From: Thalassobacillus cyri
Lineage (GTDB): Bacteria; Bacillota; Bacilli; Bacillales; Halobacillaceae
DNA: 64,000 nt
Reading direction: 5' to 3'
Assembly: GCF_900107755.1 (NCBI RefSeq)
Contig: NZ_FNQR01000012.1
Location: 1 to 64,000, forward strand
The translations under genes were made by a program, and so were the position numbers. The notes beneath the pieces were generated by a model that was not told where the DNA came from, did not search any database, and saw only the letters and a program-made list of their open reading frames with translations. The first letter of the stretch is position 1. Each line of letters starts with the position of its first letter. This document shows positions 50,873 to 59,501 of the stretch, piece after piece.

Positions 50873-50898
50873 AATTCCGATAAATATAATGTGCTTTA
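50873..50898 (-). promoter_or_regulatory. CymR-like sequence upstream of the YeeE gene
   Basis: On the minus strand TAAAGCACATTAT...TATCGGAATT partly matches the CymR consensus (TAA...AT...ATTNGGAATT), with one base missing near the end. CymR represses sulfur uptake genes in Bacillus when cysteine is available. Weak evidence. Confidence 0.3.
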
Positions 50899-51015
50899 AC
50901 TTTCATATATGATAAGACGATTCCAATGATTTGTAAACCCATTAATTTAATCGGAAATAAAGTTTAGACTCCGTAAAATTTCTGTTTTGATAATACAATT
51001 AAGCTCGCTTTACAT

Positions 51016-51400
51016 TAAGACTCAGTTTCGAGAGAAACTTTTTCCGTTATGGTGGTGAGCATTTGGAGGTCTGGGAAATCACTCGCTTTCCATGGGAGTA
51101 CGGTGAGCTTCCTCGGGCTAAAGCCCTGCGGAATCTCACCATGTACTTTAATCCCATAGGACTTTGAAAAAGCATCTGGAATTAACACCGCACGAAGAAA
51201 ATGCGTAGCATTTTCGAGGAGTCTCGCAATTTTCCTGACCTCCTTGCTTTGGTGAGATAAACGGAAACATGGGTATGCCGTCTTTCCCTTCGGATGGGGT
51301 AGTTTCCAAGCCACCCCTGACTCTTTTTTGATAAAGAACCCCATTTACCTTGAAACTGAGTCTTCCATTATACGTCCCTATTGTTGAATAAGACTCGTTG
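51016..51400. repeat. MITE-like dispersed repeat, copy c
   Basis: Ends are AAGACTCAGTTTCGAGAG (left) and TTGAAACTGAGTCTTC (right), inverted copies matching copies a and b. The interior has several short hairpins, for example around 51100-51140, and TGCGGAATCTCACC as in copy a. With the 5' regions on each side it fills the gene-free 50859-51517. Confidence 0.7.
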
Positions 51401-51459
51401 GTAAATAAGAAAGACTGTTTTACAAGTTCAATTTTTAAAATAGACAGAAAAGCCATTGC

Positions 51460-51487
51460 ATAAATATATTATATTATGTATATTTAT
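51460..51487. promoter_or_regulatory. AT-rich inverted repeat upstream of the YjiH gene
   Basis: ATAAATATA / TATATTTAT arms with a 10-bp spacer, 30 bp before the start codon. It could be an operator or just part of the AT-rich promoter. Confidence 0.35.
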
Positions 51488-51517
51488 AACTAACTTATTT
51501 TTCAGGGGGACGTAGGA

Positions 51518-52912
51518 ATGGAAGTGAAGAAGCAGACGAGCTATCAGGAAATCGATCAGACAAAAGAAGCATCAGCATTTTCATGGACCAGTTTCGGTAA
51601 ATTTTTTATCCCATCGTTCATTGGGATTTTATTATTTTTAGTACCGATTCCTTTTCAAGGGAAAGTGACCATCGGGGTCGGTATCCTGGCTGAATCGGTA
51701 CAAAGTTATTTCGCAGATCAGATACCTCTGTTCATGACTATCCTAGTGTCGATATCAGCATTAGGAGCTTTGGCTGTGAAAATGGCACAGCCGGCATGGT
51801 TGGATAAGCGTCTATTACTTAAGAATCTATTTGATGTTTCAATTTTTTGGACAGGGGTAAGAATCATAGGGGCAGTCTTCGCTGTCATGACGATGATGCA
51901 GGTAGGACCGGAGTTCATTTGGTCTGATATTACAGGCGGAACCGTCTTATACTCCCTGGTCCCGGTATTGACAACATGGTTTTTATTCGCAGCACTGTTG
52001 ATGCCGTTCCTGATGTCCTTTGGTTTGATGGACTTCATTGGTACGCTCCTAAGAAAAGTGATGCAGCCGGTATTCAAGCTGCCTGGCCGTTCTGCGATTG
52101 ACGCGACTGCCTCATGGATGGGAGCGGGACCAGTAGGCGTATTGATCACGACACAGCAGTTTGAACAGGGGTATTACACGAAGAGGGAAGCATCGGTGAT
52201 TGCAACAAACTTCTCGATCGCTTCAATCGCTTTCAGCCTTGTCGTCATTACATTCATCGGTTTAGAGCAATATTTTGTTCCGTTTTACTTAGTTGTCACC
52301 TTAGCGGTATTTGCAGCAGCTGTGATTGTGCCACGGATTCCGCCATTGTCCAGGAAGAAAGACGAATATGATGAAGTGGCTGGTAAGCAGATCGAAGAAT
52401 ATGTACCAACAGGTAAATCAAGCTTCCAGTCTGGTCTCGATAAAGCGATGGAACAGGCAGAAAAAGTCCCTTCTTATAAGAATGTCATCTATCGTGGTTT
52501 TGCGAACGTACTGGATATTTGGCTCGGTTTGATTCCGGTCGTGATGGGACTGGGCACGCTTGCCCTGGTATTAGCTGAGTTCACACCGGTATTCGTGTGG
52601 TTGTCCTATCCACTCGTTCCGGTTCTGGAATGGATGCAGATTCCTGAAGCGAATGAAGCTGCTCCCGCTCTAATCGTCGGTTTTGCAGATATGTTCCTTC
52701 CGGCAGTGATCGGCAGTGGGATCGAGAGTGAATTGACACGATTTGTGATTGCAGGCATATCGATTACCCAGTTGATTTATATGTCGGAAATCGGGGTATT
52801 GATATTGAAGTCGAAAATCCCGTTAAGCATTGGCGAAATGTTCATGATCTTCTTACAGCGTACCGTTGTCACGCTGCCGATCATTGTCATTTTCGCACAC
52901 TTCATATTTTAG
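51518..52912 (+). CDS. YjiH family membrane protein (nucleoside-recognition-like domains)
   Basis: A 464-residue membrane protein with about 11 helices in two Gate/nucleoside-recognition-like halves, as in the YjiH family. Substrate is unknown. Markers: WMGAGPVGVLITTQQFEQGYYTKREA and GFADMFLPAVIGSGIESELTRF. AGGGGGACG precedes the ATG. It stands alone with no clear terminator, and 53059 begins 146 bp later. Confidence 0.82.
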   Translation: MEVKKQTSYQEIDQTKEASAFSWTSFGKFFIPSFIGILLFLVPIPFQGKVTIGVGILAESVQSYFADQIPLFMTILVSISALGALAVKMAQPAWLDKRLLLKNLFDVSIFWTGVRIIGAVFAVMTMMQVGPEFIWSDITGGTVLYSLVPVLTTWFLFAALLMPFLMSFGLMDFIGTLLRKVMQPVFKLPGRSAIDATASWMGAGPVGVLITTQQFEQGYYTKREASVIATNFSIASIAFSLVVITFIGLEQYFVPFYLVVTLAVFAAAVIVPRIPPLSRKKDEYDEVAGKQIEEYVPTGKSSFQSGLDKAMEQAEKVPSYKNVIYRGFANVLDIWLGLIPVVMGLGTLALVLAEFTPVFVWLSYPLVPVLEWMQIPEANEAAPALIVGFADMFLPAVIGSGIESELTRFVIAGISITQLIYMSEIGVLILKSKIPLSIGEMFMIFLQRTVVTLPIIVIFAHFIF

Positions 52913-53058
52913 TGATGGTGGGTCATTCTAACAGGTGGGAAAGACCTGAAATATAAGCAATATGTGCTAATTTTGCAAAAAAATAGGCCGAATCGTTTGC
53001 GGCTGGGAATCGACTATACTAAAATAATCGACACACGAAAAAAGAAAGGATGAAGACA

Positions 53059-53313
53059 TTGGCAGAAGAAGAAAGTAAACAAGTATGGCAGTTCAATTTC
53101 CTGATGAATAGTGGAAGAACTGTGACACAAGAAGTAGAATTGAGTGAACCTCATACGACTCGTGAAGCATGTGAATTCATTATAAAGCAATTGGAAAGAG
53201 GATTATGGTGGTCATTGGATGATGATCTAGTCATTCGTACGGACCGCGTGGAAACATTCTTCGTCGGTGATTTGGAACGGGAAGAAGACTTCTTGAATAA
53301 AGATGAAGATTGA
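53059..53313 (+). CDS. Small acidic protein of unknown function
   Basis: An 84-residue acidic protein (MAEEESKQVWQFNFLMNSG). The middle is helical (EACEFIIKQLERGLWWSLDDD) and the end VETFFVGDLEREED. Looks like a conserved Bacillaceae small protein, family not named. TTG at 53059 is chosen since AAAGAAAGGA abuts the ATG at 53050 directly. Followed by the terminator at 53316. Confidence 0.6.
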   Translation: MAEEESKQVWQFNFLMNSGRTVTQEVELSEPHTTREACEFIIKQLERGLWWSLDDDLVIRTDRVETFFVGDLEREEDFLNKDED

Positions 53314-53315
53314 TA

Positions 53316-53352
53316 AAAAAAGGCGTCCAGCTGATTAAGCTGGACGCCTTTC
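53316..53352 (+). terminator. Intrinsic terminator
   Basis: AAAGGCGTCCAGC / GCTGGACGCCTTT. Confidence 0.88.
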
Positions 53353-53395
53353 TAATAACTGCGAAATTATAAAATTTTATAACTTTTTGCAATGG

Positions 53396-53468
53396 GCTGC
53401 ATCCAGCTCCGACGCATAGGACGTGCTAGTGCCGATGTCGCCATAGGACGAGGCGCTTCCGCTTTTGT
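53396..53468. repeat. Dispersed repeat R3, copy 3 (short)
   Basis: Starts GGCTGCATCCAGCTCC and ends GAGGCGCTTCCGC, the typical ends of this repeat, with a short middle. Confidence 0.55.
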
Positions 53469-53479
53469 ATTTACCGCCG

Positions 53480-53953
53480 CTAATTTAATATGGTCACTTC
53501 CATGCTCTCACGGCCGAATGCTTTTGCTTCTGTTAAATCAGCCATGAACAGGTCGATCCGGTTGCCCTGGATTTCGCCTCCGATGTCTCCGGCAATGGCT
53601 GTCCCATATCCAGGTACATGGACTTTTGAACCAATCGGAATGACGTCAGGATCGACGGCGATTACTCTCTTACCCGGATTCGCTTTTAAATCGATGCCCG
53701 TATAGGTGATGCCTGTACAGCCTTCACAGGATGCGGTGTATGCTGTAGCCTCAACGGTAACTTTTTTCCCTTGAGGATCCTGGGAGGTTTGTACCGGCTT
53801 GCTGTTCATTTCAAAACGCTTCAATTGATCAGATTTATCGGTCAGTGCGACTTGTTTTTCATTTGTCGTTTCTGCATTAGAATGAATTTCGTTTGTTAAT
53901 GTGATTCCAGATAATAGAATAAGGACGACGACAATATTTCTCAAATGATTCAT
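53480..53953 (-). CDS. 3D-domain cell-wall protein
   Basis: A 157-residue exported protein. N-terminal signal peptide (MNHLRNIVVVLILLSGITL), spacer, then a 3D domain named for three aspartates, at about 65-157: VEATAYTA, VIAVDPDVIPIGSKV, YGTAIAGDIGGEIQGNRIDLFM. The fold is that of MltA-like lytic transglycosylases, as in YocH or RpfB. Probably acts on peptidoglycan. Divergent from the symporter. Confidence 0.88.
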   Translation of the reverse strand: MNHLRNIVVVLILLSGITLTNEIHSNAETTNEKQVALTDKSDQLKRFEMNSKPVQTSQDPQGKKVTVEATAYTASCEGCTGITYTGIDLKANPGKRVIAVDPDVIPIGSKVHVPGYGTAIAGDIGGEIQGNRIDLFMADLTEAKAFGRESMEVTILN

Positions 53954-54061
53954 GCTTATTGCCCCCTTCGATGTGACTACTTTCCATATTGTAGCAGTAT
54001 AGTTGTGACTATTAAACTACAGGGACAATACAGTTTGGTTGCAGAAATGTGACAATAGATG

Positions 54062-54075
54062 TGTAAGCGGTTACC
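54062..54075. promoter_or_regulatory. Candidate cre site (CcpA operator)
   Basis: TGTAAGCGGTTACC matches TGWAANCGNTNWCA except for the last base. It lies between the 3D gene and the symporter, 144 bp before the symporter start. Catabolite control of dicarboxylate uptake is plausible. Confidence 0.5.
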
Positions 54076-54218
54076 GACAACACACCGGTGAAATAAACAT
54101 AAATTAACAAGTTTTTTCCCTTTTCTAATGGGTTGCTTTGTAATAAAGTAGAGGGTATGATTCTTTCTTGAACATACAACCATACATTGCAGACGTACAT
54201 CGGAAGGGGAGAAACACC

Positions 54219-55370
54219 ATGAAAAAAGTACCTTTACTCGCACGAATCATCATCGCTATTATTTTAGGGATCTTAATCGGGTCCGTTGCTACGGAATGGC
54301 TGGTAGAATTATTCGCTACATTTACCGGTCTATTCGGAAACTTTCTGAGTTTTGTCATCCCACTGATCATCTTGGGATTCATCGCCCCGGGAATTGGTTC
54401 CATGGGACGGGGGGCAGGCAAATTACTCGGATTGACGACGGGTTTGGCGTACAGCTCAACGGTTGCTGCCGGTTTACTGGCATTCTTTGTTGCTGGGACG
54501 CTCTACCCGTTCATGCTACAAGGGCAAAATGCTGCTCAATTGGAAAATCCGGAAGAAGCGCTGGTAGAAGCTTCTTTTACCGTCGATATGCCTCCCGTGA
54601 TCGGTGTCATGGGGGCTCTGATTTTAGCTTTTATTATCGGGCTTGGTATTTCACGTTTGAAAGGCGATGCCCTATTGCAGGTCATGGATGAATTTCGTTC
54701 GATCATCCAAATGGTGATAGAAAAAGTCATCATCCCGTTATTGCCTTTTCACATATTCGGGATATTTGCCAATATGACCTATGCCGGTCAGGTGCAGACC
54801 ATTTTGAACGTTTTCTGGAAAGTATTTATCATGATTATCCTGCTTCATTTGGTCTACCTGGCAGTTGTGTATACACTTGCAGGCTCCTTGCATAAAATGA
54901 ACCCGATCCGCATGTTGCGCACGATGCTGCCTGCTTATTTTACAGCGCTTGGGACCCAGTCCTCGGCAGCTACCATTCCGGTTACTCTGAAGCGAGTGAA
55001 AAAAGTCGGGGCCCGTGAACGAGTGGCCGACTTCAGCATTCCATTACTGGCGAATGTCCATCTTGCTGGAAGCACCATTACGATTACTAGCTGTGCCATG
55101 GCCGTGATGTACATGCAAGGGCACGCTGCAGGATTCAGTGCCATCACTCCATTCATTTTGATGCTTGGTGTTACGATGATTGCTGCGCCTGGCGTTCCAG
55201 GTGGCGCGGTTATGGCGGCACTTGGCCTCCTGGAATCGATGCTTGGCTTCGGTCCTGCGATGACTTCGCTGATGATTGCACTCTATTTAGCCCAGGATAG
55301 CTTCGGTACGGCAACAAACGTAACCGGCGATGGCGCGCTGACGATGATCGCCAACCGTTTTACAAAATAA
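54219..55370 (+). CDS. Dicarboxylate/amino acid:cation symporter
   Basis: A 383-residue member of the DAACS (GltP/DctA) family that couples uptake of dicarboxylates or acidic amino acids to Na or H. Eight hydrophobic helices and two hairpins. The serine-rich loop TALGTQSSAATIPVTLKR and the C-terminal APGVPGGAVMAALGLL are present. AAGGGGAG precedes the ATG at 54219. A cre-like site upstream suggests carbon control. Confidence 0.9.
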   Translation: MKKVPLLARIIIAIILGILIGSVATEWLVELFATFTGLFGNFLSFVIPLIILGFIAPGIGSMGRGAGKLLGLTTGLAYSSTVAAGLLAFFVAGTLYPFMLQGQNAAQLENPEEALVEASFTVDMPPVIGVMGALILAFIIGLGISRLKGDALLQVMDEFRSIIQMVIEKVIIPLLPFHIFGIFANMTYAGQVQTILNVFWKVFIMIILLHLVYLAVVYTLAGSLHKMNPIRMLRTMLPAYFTALGTQSSAATIPVTLKRVKKVGARERVADFSIPLLANVHLAGSTITITSCAMAVMYMQGHAAGFSAITPFILMLGVTMIAAPGVPGGAVMAALGLLESMLGFGPAMTSLMIALYLAQDSFGTATNVTGDGALTMIANRFTK

Positions 55371-55378
55371 AAATCGAT

Positions 55379-55411
55379 GAAACACGCTGGTATCATTAGC
55401 CAGCGTGTTTT
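55379..55411 (+). terminator. Intrinsic terminator
   Basis: AAACACGCTGG / CCAGCGTGTTTT; abuts repeat R1 copy 3. Confidence 0.88.
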
Positions 55412-55412
55412 C

Positions 55413-55508
55413 TATCTTTTAAGAAAGTTAAACTTAGTTAAAGGCTTAAGTATAAGAACCACTTAGGCTTTCACCATGATGACTTGGCTATAGCCAAGTT
55501 TTTCTAAT
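55413..55508 (+). repeat. Dispersed hairpin repeat R1, copy 3
   Basis: A 96-bp copy with the hairpin ACTTGGCTATAGCCAAGT near the 3' end and TTTTTCTAATGG at the end. Confidence 0.75.
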
Positions 55509-55588
55509 GGATCGGTCTTTCCTTAACGAATGCCGACTAGTATACTAGTAAAAGATAATCACGTTTTTAAAACTGAGGGGGAGTCCCA

Positions 55589-56455
55589 TTGAATCAGAAC
55601 AAGATCCTGCTTGTTGATGGTATGGCGCTATTGTTCCGCGCTTTTTATGCCACTGCAATGAGCAACTATTATATGATTAACAGTAAAGGCGTACCGACGA
55701 ATGCCGTGTATGGATTCGTCAAACACTTGTTTATGGCAACGAAAAACTATGGACCCAGCCATGTGGTATGCTGCTGGGACATGGGCAGCACTACTTTCCG
55801 GAATGAAATTTTTCCTCAATATAAAGCGAACCGGGGAGAACCACCTGTCGAATTGATTCCACAGTTTGATTTAGTCAAGGAAGTGGTGGAAGCCCTGGAT
55901 ATTCCGAATGTCGGGCTTGCCGGCTACGAAGCGGACGACTGTATTGGAACACTGAGCAATGAATACAGCGAGCATTCCGAGGTTATTATTTTGACTGGTG
56001 ACCAGGATATACTTCAGCTGCTTCAGGACAATGTCACCGTATCCTTGTTGAAAAAAGGATATGGCAATTATGCTGAGTATCAGCATGATAATTTTATAGA
56101 AGAAAAAGGCATCACACCGATGCAGATGATTGACCTGAAAGCATTGATGGGAGATAGCAGTGATAACTATCCAGGTGTTAAAGGGATTGGTGAAAAGACT
56201 GCCCTGAAGCTGCTCACCGAATATGAAACAATCGAAGGGATTTTGGACAACCTGCCGAACCTGACGAAAGGACAGCGTACGAAAATTGAAAATGAACTCG
56301 ATATGCTCCACCTGTCACGCAAATTAGCAGCGATTCACTGCGAAGTCGATGTCAATTGTTCGCTCGATGATGCCATTTTTGAAATCAATCAGGAACGGAT
56401 GATGGAAAAGTTCAATGAACTGGAGTTTAAGCGTCTCGATTCTTTACTTTCTTAA
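55589..56455 (+). CDS. 5'-3' exonuclease (PolA exonuclease-domain-like, YpcP-type)
   Basis: A 288-residue FEN/5'-3' exonuclease like the N-terminal domain of DNA polymerase I. Asp-rich metal sites: LLVDGMALLFRAFYA, GYEADDCIGTL, TGDQDILQL and GDSSDNYPGVKGIGEKTA (helix-hairpin-helix). Probably removes RNA primers or flaps, as a stand-alone backup to PolA. TTG start behind GAGGGGGAG. Confidence 0.92.
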   Translation: MNQNKILLVDGMALLFRAFYATAMSNYYMINSKGVPTNAVYGFVKHLFMATKNYGPSHVVCCWDMGSTTFRNEIFPQYKANRGEPPVELIPQFDLVKEVVEALDIPNVGLAGYEADDCIGTLSNEYSEHSEVIILTGDQDILQLLQDNVTVSLLKKGYGNYAEYQHDNFIEEKGITPMQMIDLKALMGDSSDNYPGVKGIGEKTALKLLTEYETIEGILDNLPNLTKGQRTKIENELDMLHLSRKLAAIHCEVDVNCSLDDAIFEINQERMMEKFNELEFKRLDSLLS

Positions 56456-56589
56456 TAAACTAGTATATTTAGCATACGCTCTGTTGCAAAATATCGCAGT
56501 AGGGATCCAGTAAACGAATCGCTATATATGCCAGGATATATAATTTATACTATTTAAAGAGAGAACAGCTTGAGTCAATTGGCTTCGTT

Positions 56590-56725
56590 AACCATTTTTA
56601 AAGTATAGGGAGGCAGGAAACGGCGAGACTCCTGCGGAAGTATATACGAGTCGAGAACCCCACAGCGCAATGTTGTGGCTTGACCGTACGTCCGCGGAAA
56701 GCGAGTTGTTTCCTGCCTCCCTTTT
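56590..56725. repeat. Palindromic repeat related to the MITE core (copy d)
   Basis: GGGAGGCAGGAAAC and GTTTCCTGCCTCCC arms bracket a GAGACTCCTGCGG / CCGCGGAAAGCG core, as in copies a-c, but the long terminal repeats are not seen. It is next to the TnpB element. Confidence 0.6.
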
Positions 56726-56772
56726 TGTAATCAGGCTGACGAATCTGTTTTTTATCATTTATTGGCAGAAGA

Positions 56773-58145
56773 CCCCCACCTCAAAACGCGGAGCGTTTAG
56801 GTGGGGGATGAATGCCGGGTTTTCACTTCGGGCGATACCATAGATAAGAACTCGCGTTCGTAATATTTTAACAGATGCTGTATAATATAGGTATCAAAAT
56901 GCCTATAAAGGAGTGAGCAACCGAATGGAAGTGAAGAAAGCTTATAAGTTTCGTATCTACCCAAATCAAACGCAAACACAACTTTTCGAACAAACCTTCG
57001 GTTGTTCACGCTTCCTGTACAACCGGGCACTCTATGAAACAAAAACAGCAGGTACTAAGTTCCGTAAGACTCCAGCAATCAAAGAAATAGGTAAACTCAA
57101 AAAAGCTTTTACGTGGCTGAAAGCTGTTGATAGCATCGCCCTCCAAGCAGCCATCGAAAACTTAGACGACGCATTCATAAGGTTCTATCGCAAACAAACG
57201 AAATTCCCGCGCTTTAAGTCTAAGAAAAACCTGGTGAAGAGTTATACAACAAAAGCAGTCAACGGAAACATTCAGCTGGAAGACAATAAAATCAAGCTAC
57301 CGAAGGTAGGCTGGATCCGTTATGCCAAAAGCCGCGAAGTTAAAGGAACAATTAAGCGTGTCACCGTGCGCAAAAATGCGGCGGGTAAGTATTTTGTATC
57401 TATTCTAGCTGTCGTGGAACACAACTATAACCGTAACAATACTAACGAAACTGTCGGTTTGGATCTCGGATTAACAGATTTCCTCATCACGAACGAGGGT
57501 TCGAAAATCAAGAACCCTCGTCATCTAAAGAAGTATGAGCAAAAATTACAACACGCGCAGCGTACCATGTCCCGAAGAACCATTGGTTCTTCGAATTGGC
57601 ACAAACAAAAAATAAAGTGGTTCGCATCCACGAAAAGATCGTTAATGCCCGCCGGGATTTTCAGCATAAATTATCTCGCCAACTAGTGGACCAATTCGAT
57701 GTCATCGGCATAGAAAGTTTAAGTGTGGCCAAAATGCTGAAAAGCCCGGATCGAGCCAAGTCCATATCCGATGCATCATGGAGCGAGTTCACAACAATGA
57801 TTAAGTACAAAGCAGAATGGTATGGATCCACCATTGTTTAGATTGGAAAATTATTCCCGTCTACACAGTTGTGTTCTGTCTGTGGCCACAAGGAAAAGAG
57901 CGTCAAAGATGATACCGTTCGGGCATGGATATGTCCTAATTGTCATACTAATCACGATCGGGATATCAACGCTGCTTGTAATATAAAAAAAGAGGCGGAA
58001 CGACTCTTGACAAAATCTAAAAGTGCGTAAGCGCACCAACCGTCGGGACGACGGGGATAGCCTGTGTCGATTACTGTCCAACAGGACGGTCAACCCAGGA
58101 ATCCCCCACTTCAAATTTCGGAGAAATTAAGTGGGGGTAGTTCAA
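56773..58145 (+). mobile_element. IS200/IS605-superfamily TnpB element (IS1341-like, no tnpA)
   Basis: The element is bounded by two similar subterminal hairpins. The left one (56773-56807) is CCCCCACCT / AGGTGGGGG, the right one (58103-58137) CCCCCACTT / AAGTGGGGG. It carries only tnpB, so it depends on a TnpA elsewhere for movement. The right end TTCAA after the hairpin matches the usual IS605-type 3' cleavage context. The exact left end is not fixed. Confidence 0.75.
56925..58030 (+). pseudogene. tnpB: TnpB RNA-guided nuclease gene, frameshifted and with an internal stop
   Basis: Starts MEVKKAYKFRIYPNQTQ behind AAAGGAGTG and shows the TnpB plan. RuvC-I is GLDLGLTD, RuvC-II GIESLSV, and there is a CSVCG / CPNCH zinc finger and a RuvC-III NHDRDINAA. 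The frame breaks near 57607 (one base missing in an A-rich run), and a TAG occurs at 57839-57841. All catalytic acidic residues survive in the nucleotide sequence. Recently inactive, or partly a base-calling artefact. Confidence 0.85.
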
Positions 58146-58274
58146 AACCGAAAATCTACCATTTATATCCGAAAATTTGCCGAAACATGCTATAATTGAA
58201 AAAGTATGTTTTTGTTCCATTTATTTCCCATTTAAATCTAGCAGATTATAATTATAGTAAAAGGGAGTGAGCCC

Positions 58275-59489
58275 ATGAAGAAGTGTCCAGGCTGTCAGAA
58301 AGAAGTGAACGAGGGCTCTCGTTTTTGTCCCAATTGCGGCACAAGGCTTGATGAAGAAAACAGTCTACATAATGACGAAATATCAGCTACAGTAGCAGAA
58401 GAGCCTTCTTCCCGTATCGACCACAGGCAGCCGAAAGGGAACAAAAACTGGAAGATGATTTTGCTTCCAGTCATCGTATTATTACTGACTGCCGGGGGTG
58501 TCGGCTACACCTATGCCCATGAAAAGAATGTAAACGAAGAAGTGCTTAAGTTAAAAAGGGATGCGGAGGCTTCTGCCTTAGAAGGAAAGTATGGTGAAGC
58601 AGCATCCATGCTGGAAAAAGCGATGGATAAAAGGGAAGATTTTGCTGTATTGGAAAGAGACCTGGCCTTCATCGAAGAGGCGGACAACTTCCAAGAAGAA
58701 ATGCAGCAAATTGAAGAAGAGATCCAGAGTGACCAGCTGGGTAAAGCGACAGACCATATCGCTGCCCTTCGGGAAGATGTGAAGGCCAGCGAGAGCAAGC
58801 TGGTCCCTGAATTCCTGCCAAAACTGGATACGATGGATTCTCAAATCAAAATTAAGCGTATTAACAGTGAACTGGCTGAGCTAACGACAGTGGATCAATT
58901 GGCAGCCAAACTGTCCACCTTATCCCGATATAACTTAGAGGAAGCGACAAAAGTGAAGGCGAAAATTATGGAAAAGATCGTTACCATTGCTTCCAATGAT
59001 GCGGAAAACCATATTGCTGGCAAAGAGTTCAATAAAGCGGTAGCGGCTGTCGACCATGCCTTGCAATTTGCGGTAAATAATGATAAATTGCTGAAATTGA
59101 AAAAGCGGATCCGGCAAGAGCAAGGCGCATTTGTCCAGGCACAGAGAGAACGGATTGAGCGCGCGGCAGAGCAGGCCGCACAGGAAGATTTGAAGAACCA
59201 GACTGCAGCTATTGAAGTGCAGAACGTGAATGCAAAACTGGATGACCTTGGTGATCTTACCGTCACCGGGGAAGTGAAAAGTGTTGCGACTAAAATCATC
59301 AGTTCCGTAACCGTGGAGTTAGAAATCCTCGATAAAGAGGGAAAACCAATCGAGACGGAAGAAAATACAGTCACCGTTTACCCGATGTACTTAAACCCGG
59401 GGGATACAGGTAAATTTGAAAAACAATTTTTTGAAATCAATGAAGAAGTCGATGTGAAAGTTAAAAATATCGAATGGTATGTCGAGTAG
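58275..59489 (+). CDS. Zinc-ribbon membrane protein with C-terminal FxLYD-like domain
   Basis: A 404-residue protein. An N-terminal zinc ribbon (Cys 4, 7, 18, 21) is followed by a disordered linker and one transmembrane helix (61-80). A long coiled-coil-rich extracellular region (85-310) comes next, then a beta-rich C-terminal FxLYD-like domain. TcaA-type proteins in Gram-positives have a similar zinc-ribbon plus membrane layout. AAAAGGGAG precedes the ATG. It is 12 bp from the HtrA-like protease gene, suggesting a shared envelope-stress role. Confidence 0.82.
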   Translation: MKKCPGCQKEVNEGSRFCPNCGTRLDEENSLHNDEISATVAEEPSSRIDHRQPKGNKNWKMILLPVIVLLLTAGGVGYTYAHEKNVNEEVLKLKRDAEASALEGKYGEAASMLEKAMDKREDFAVLERDLAFIEEADNFQEEMQQIEEEIQSDQLGKATDHIAALREDVKASESKLVPEFLPKLDTMDSQIKIKRINSELAELTTVDQLAAKLSTLSRYNLEEATKVKAKIMEKIVTIASNDAENHIAGKEFNKAVAAVDHALQFAVNNDKLLKLKKRIRQEQGAFVQAQRERIERAAEQAAQEDLKNQTAAIEVQNVNAKLDDLGDLTVTGEVKSVATKIISSVTVELEILDKEGKPIETEENTVTVYPMYLNPGDTGKFEKQFFEINEEVDVKVKNIEWYVE

Positions 59490-59501
59490 GAGGGACGCAG
59501 C

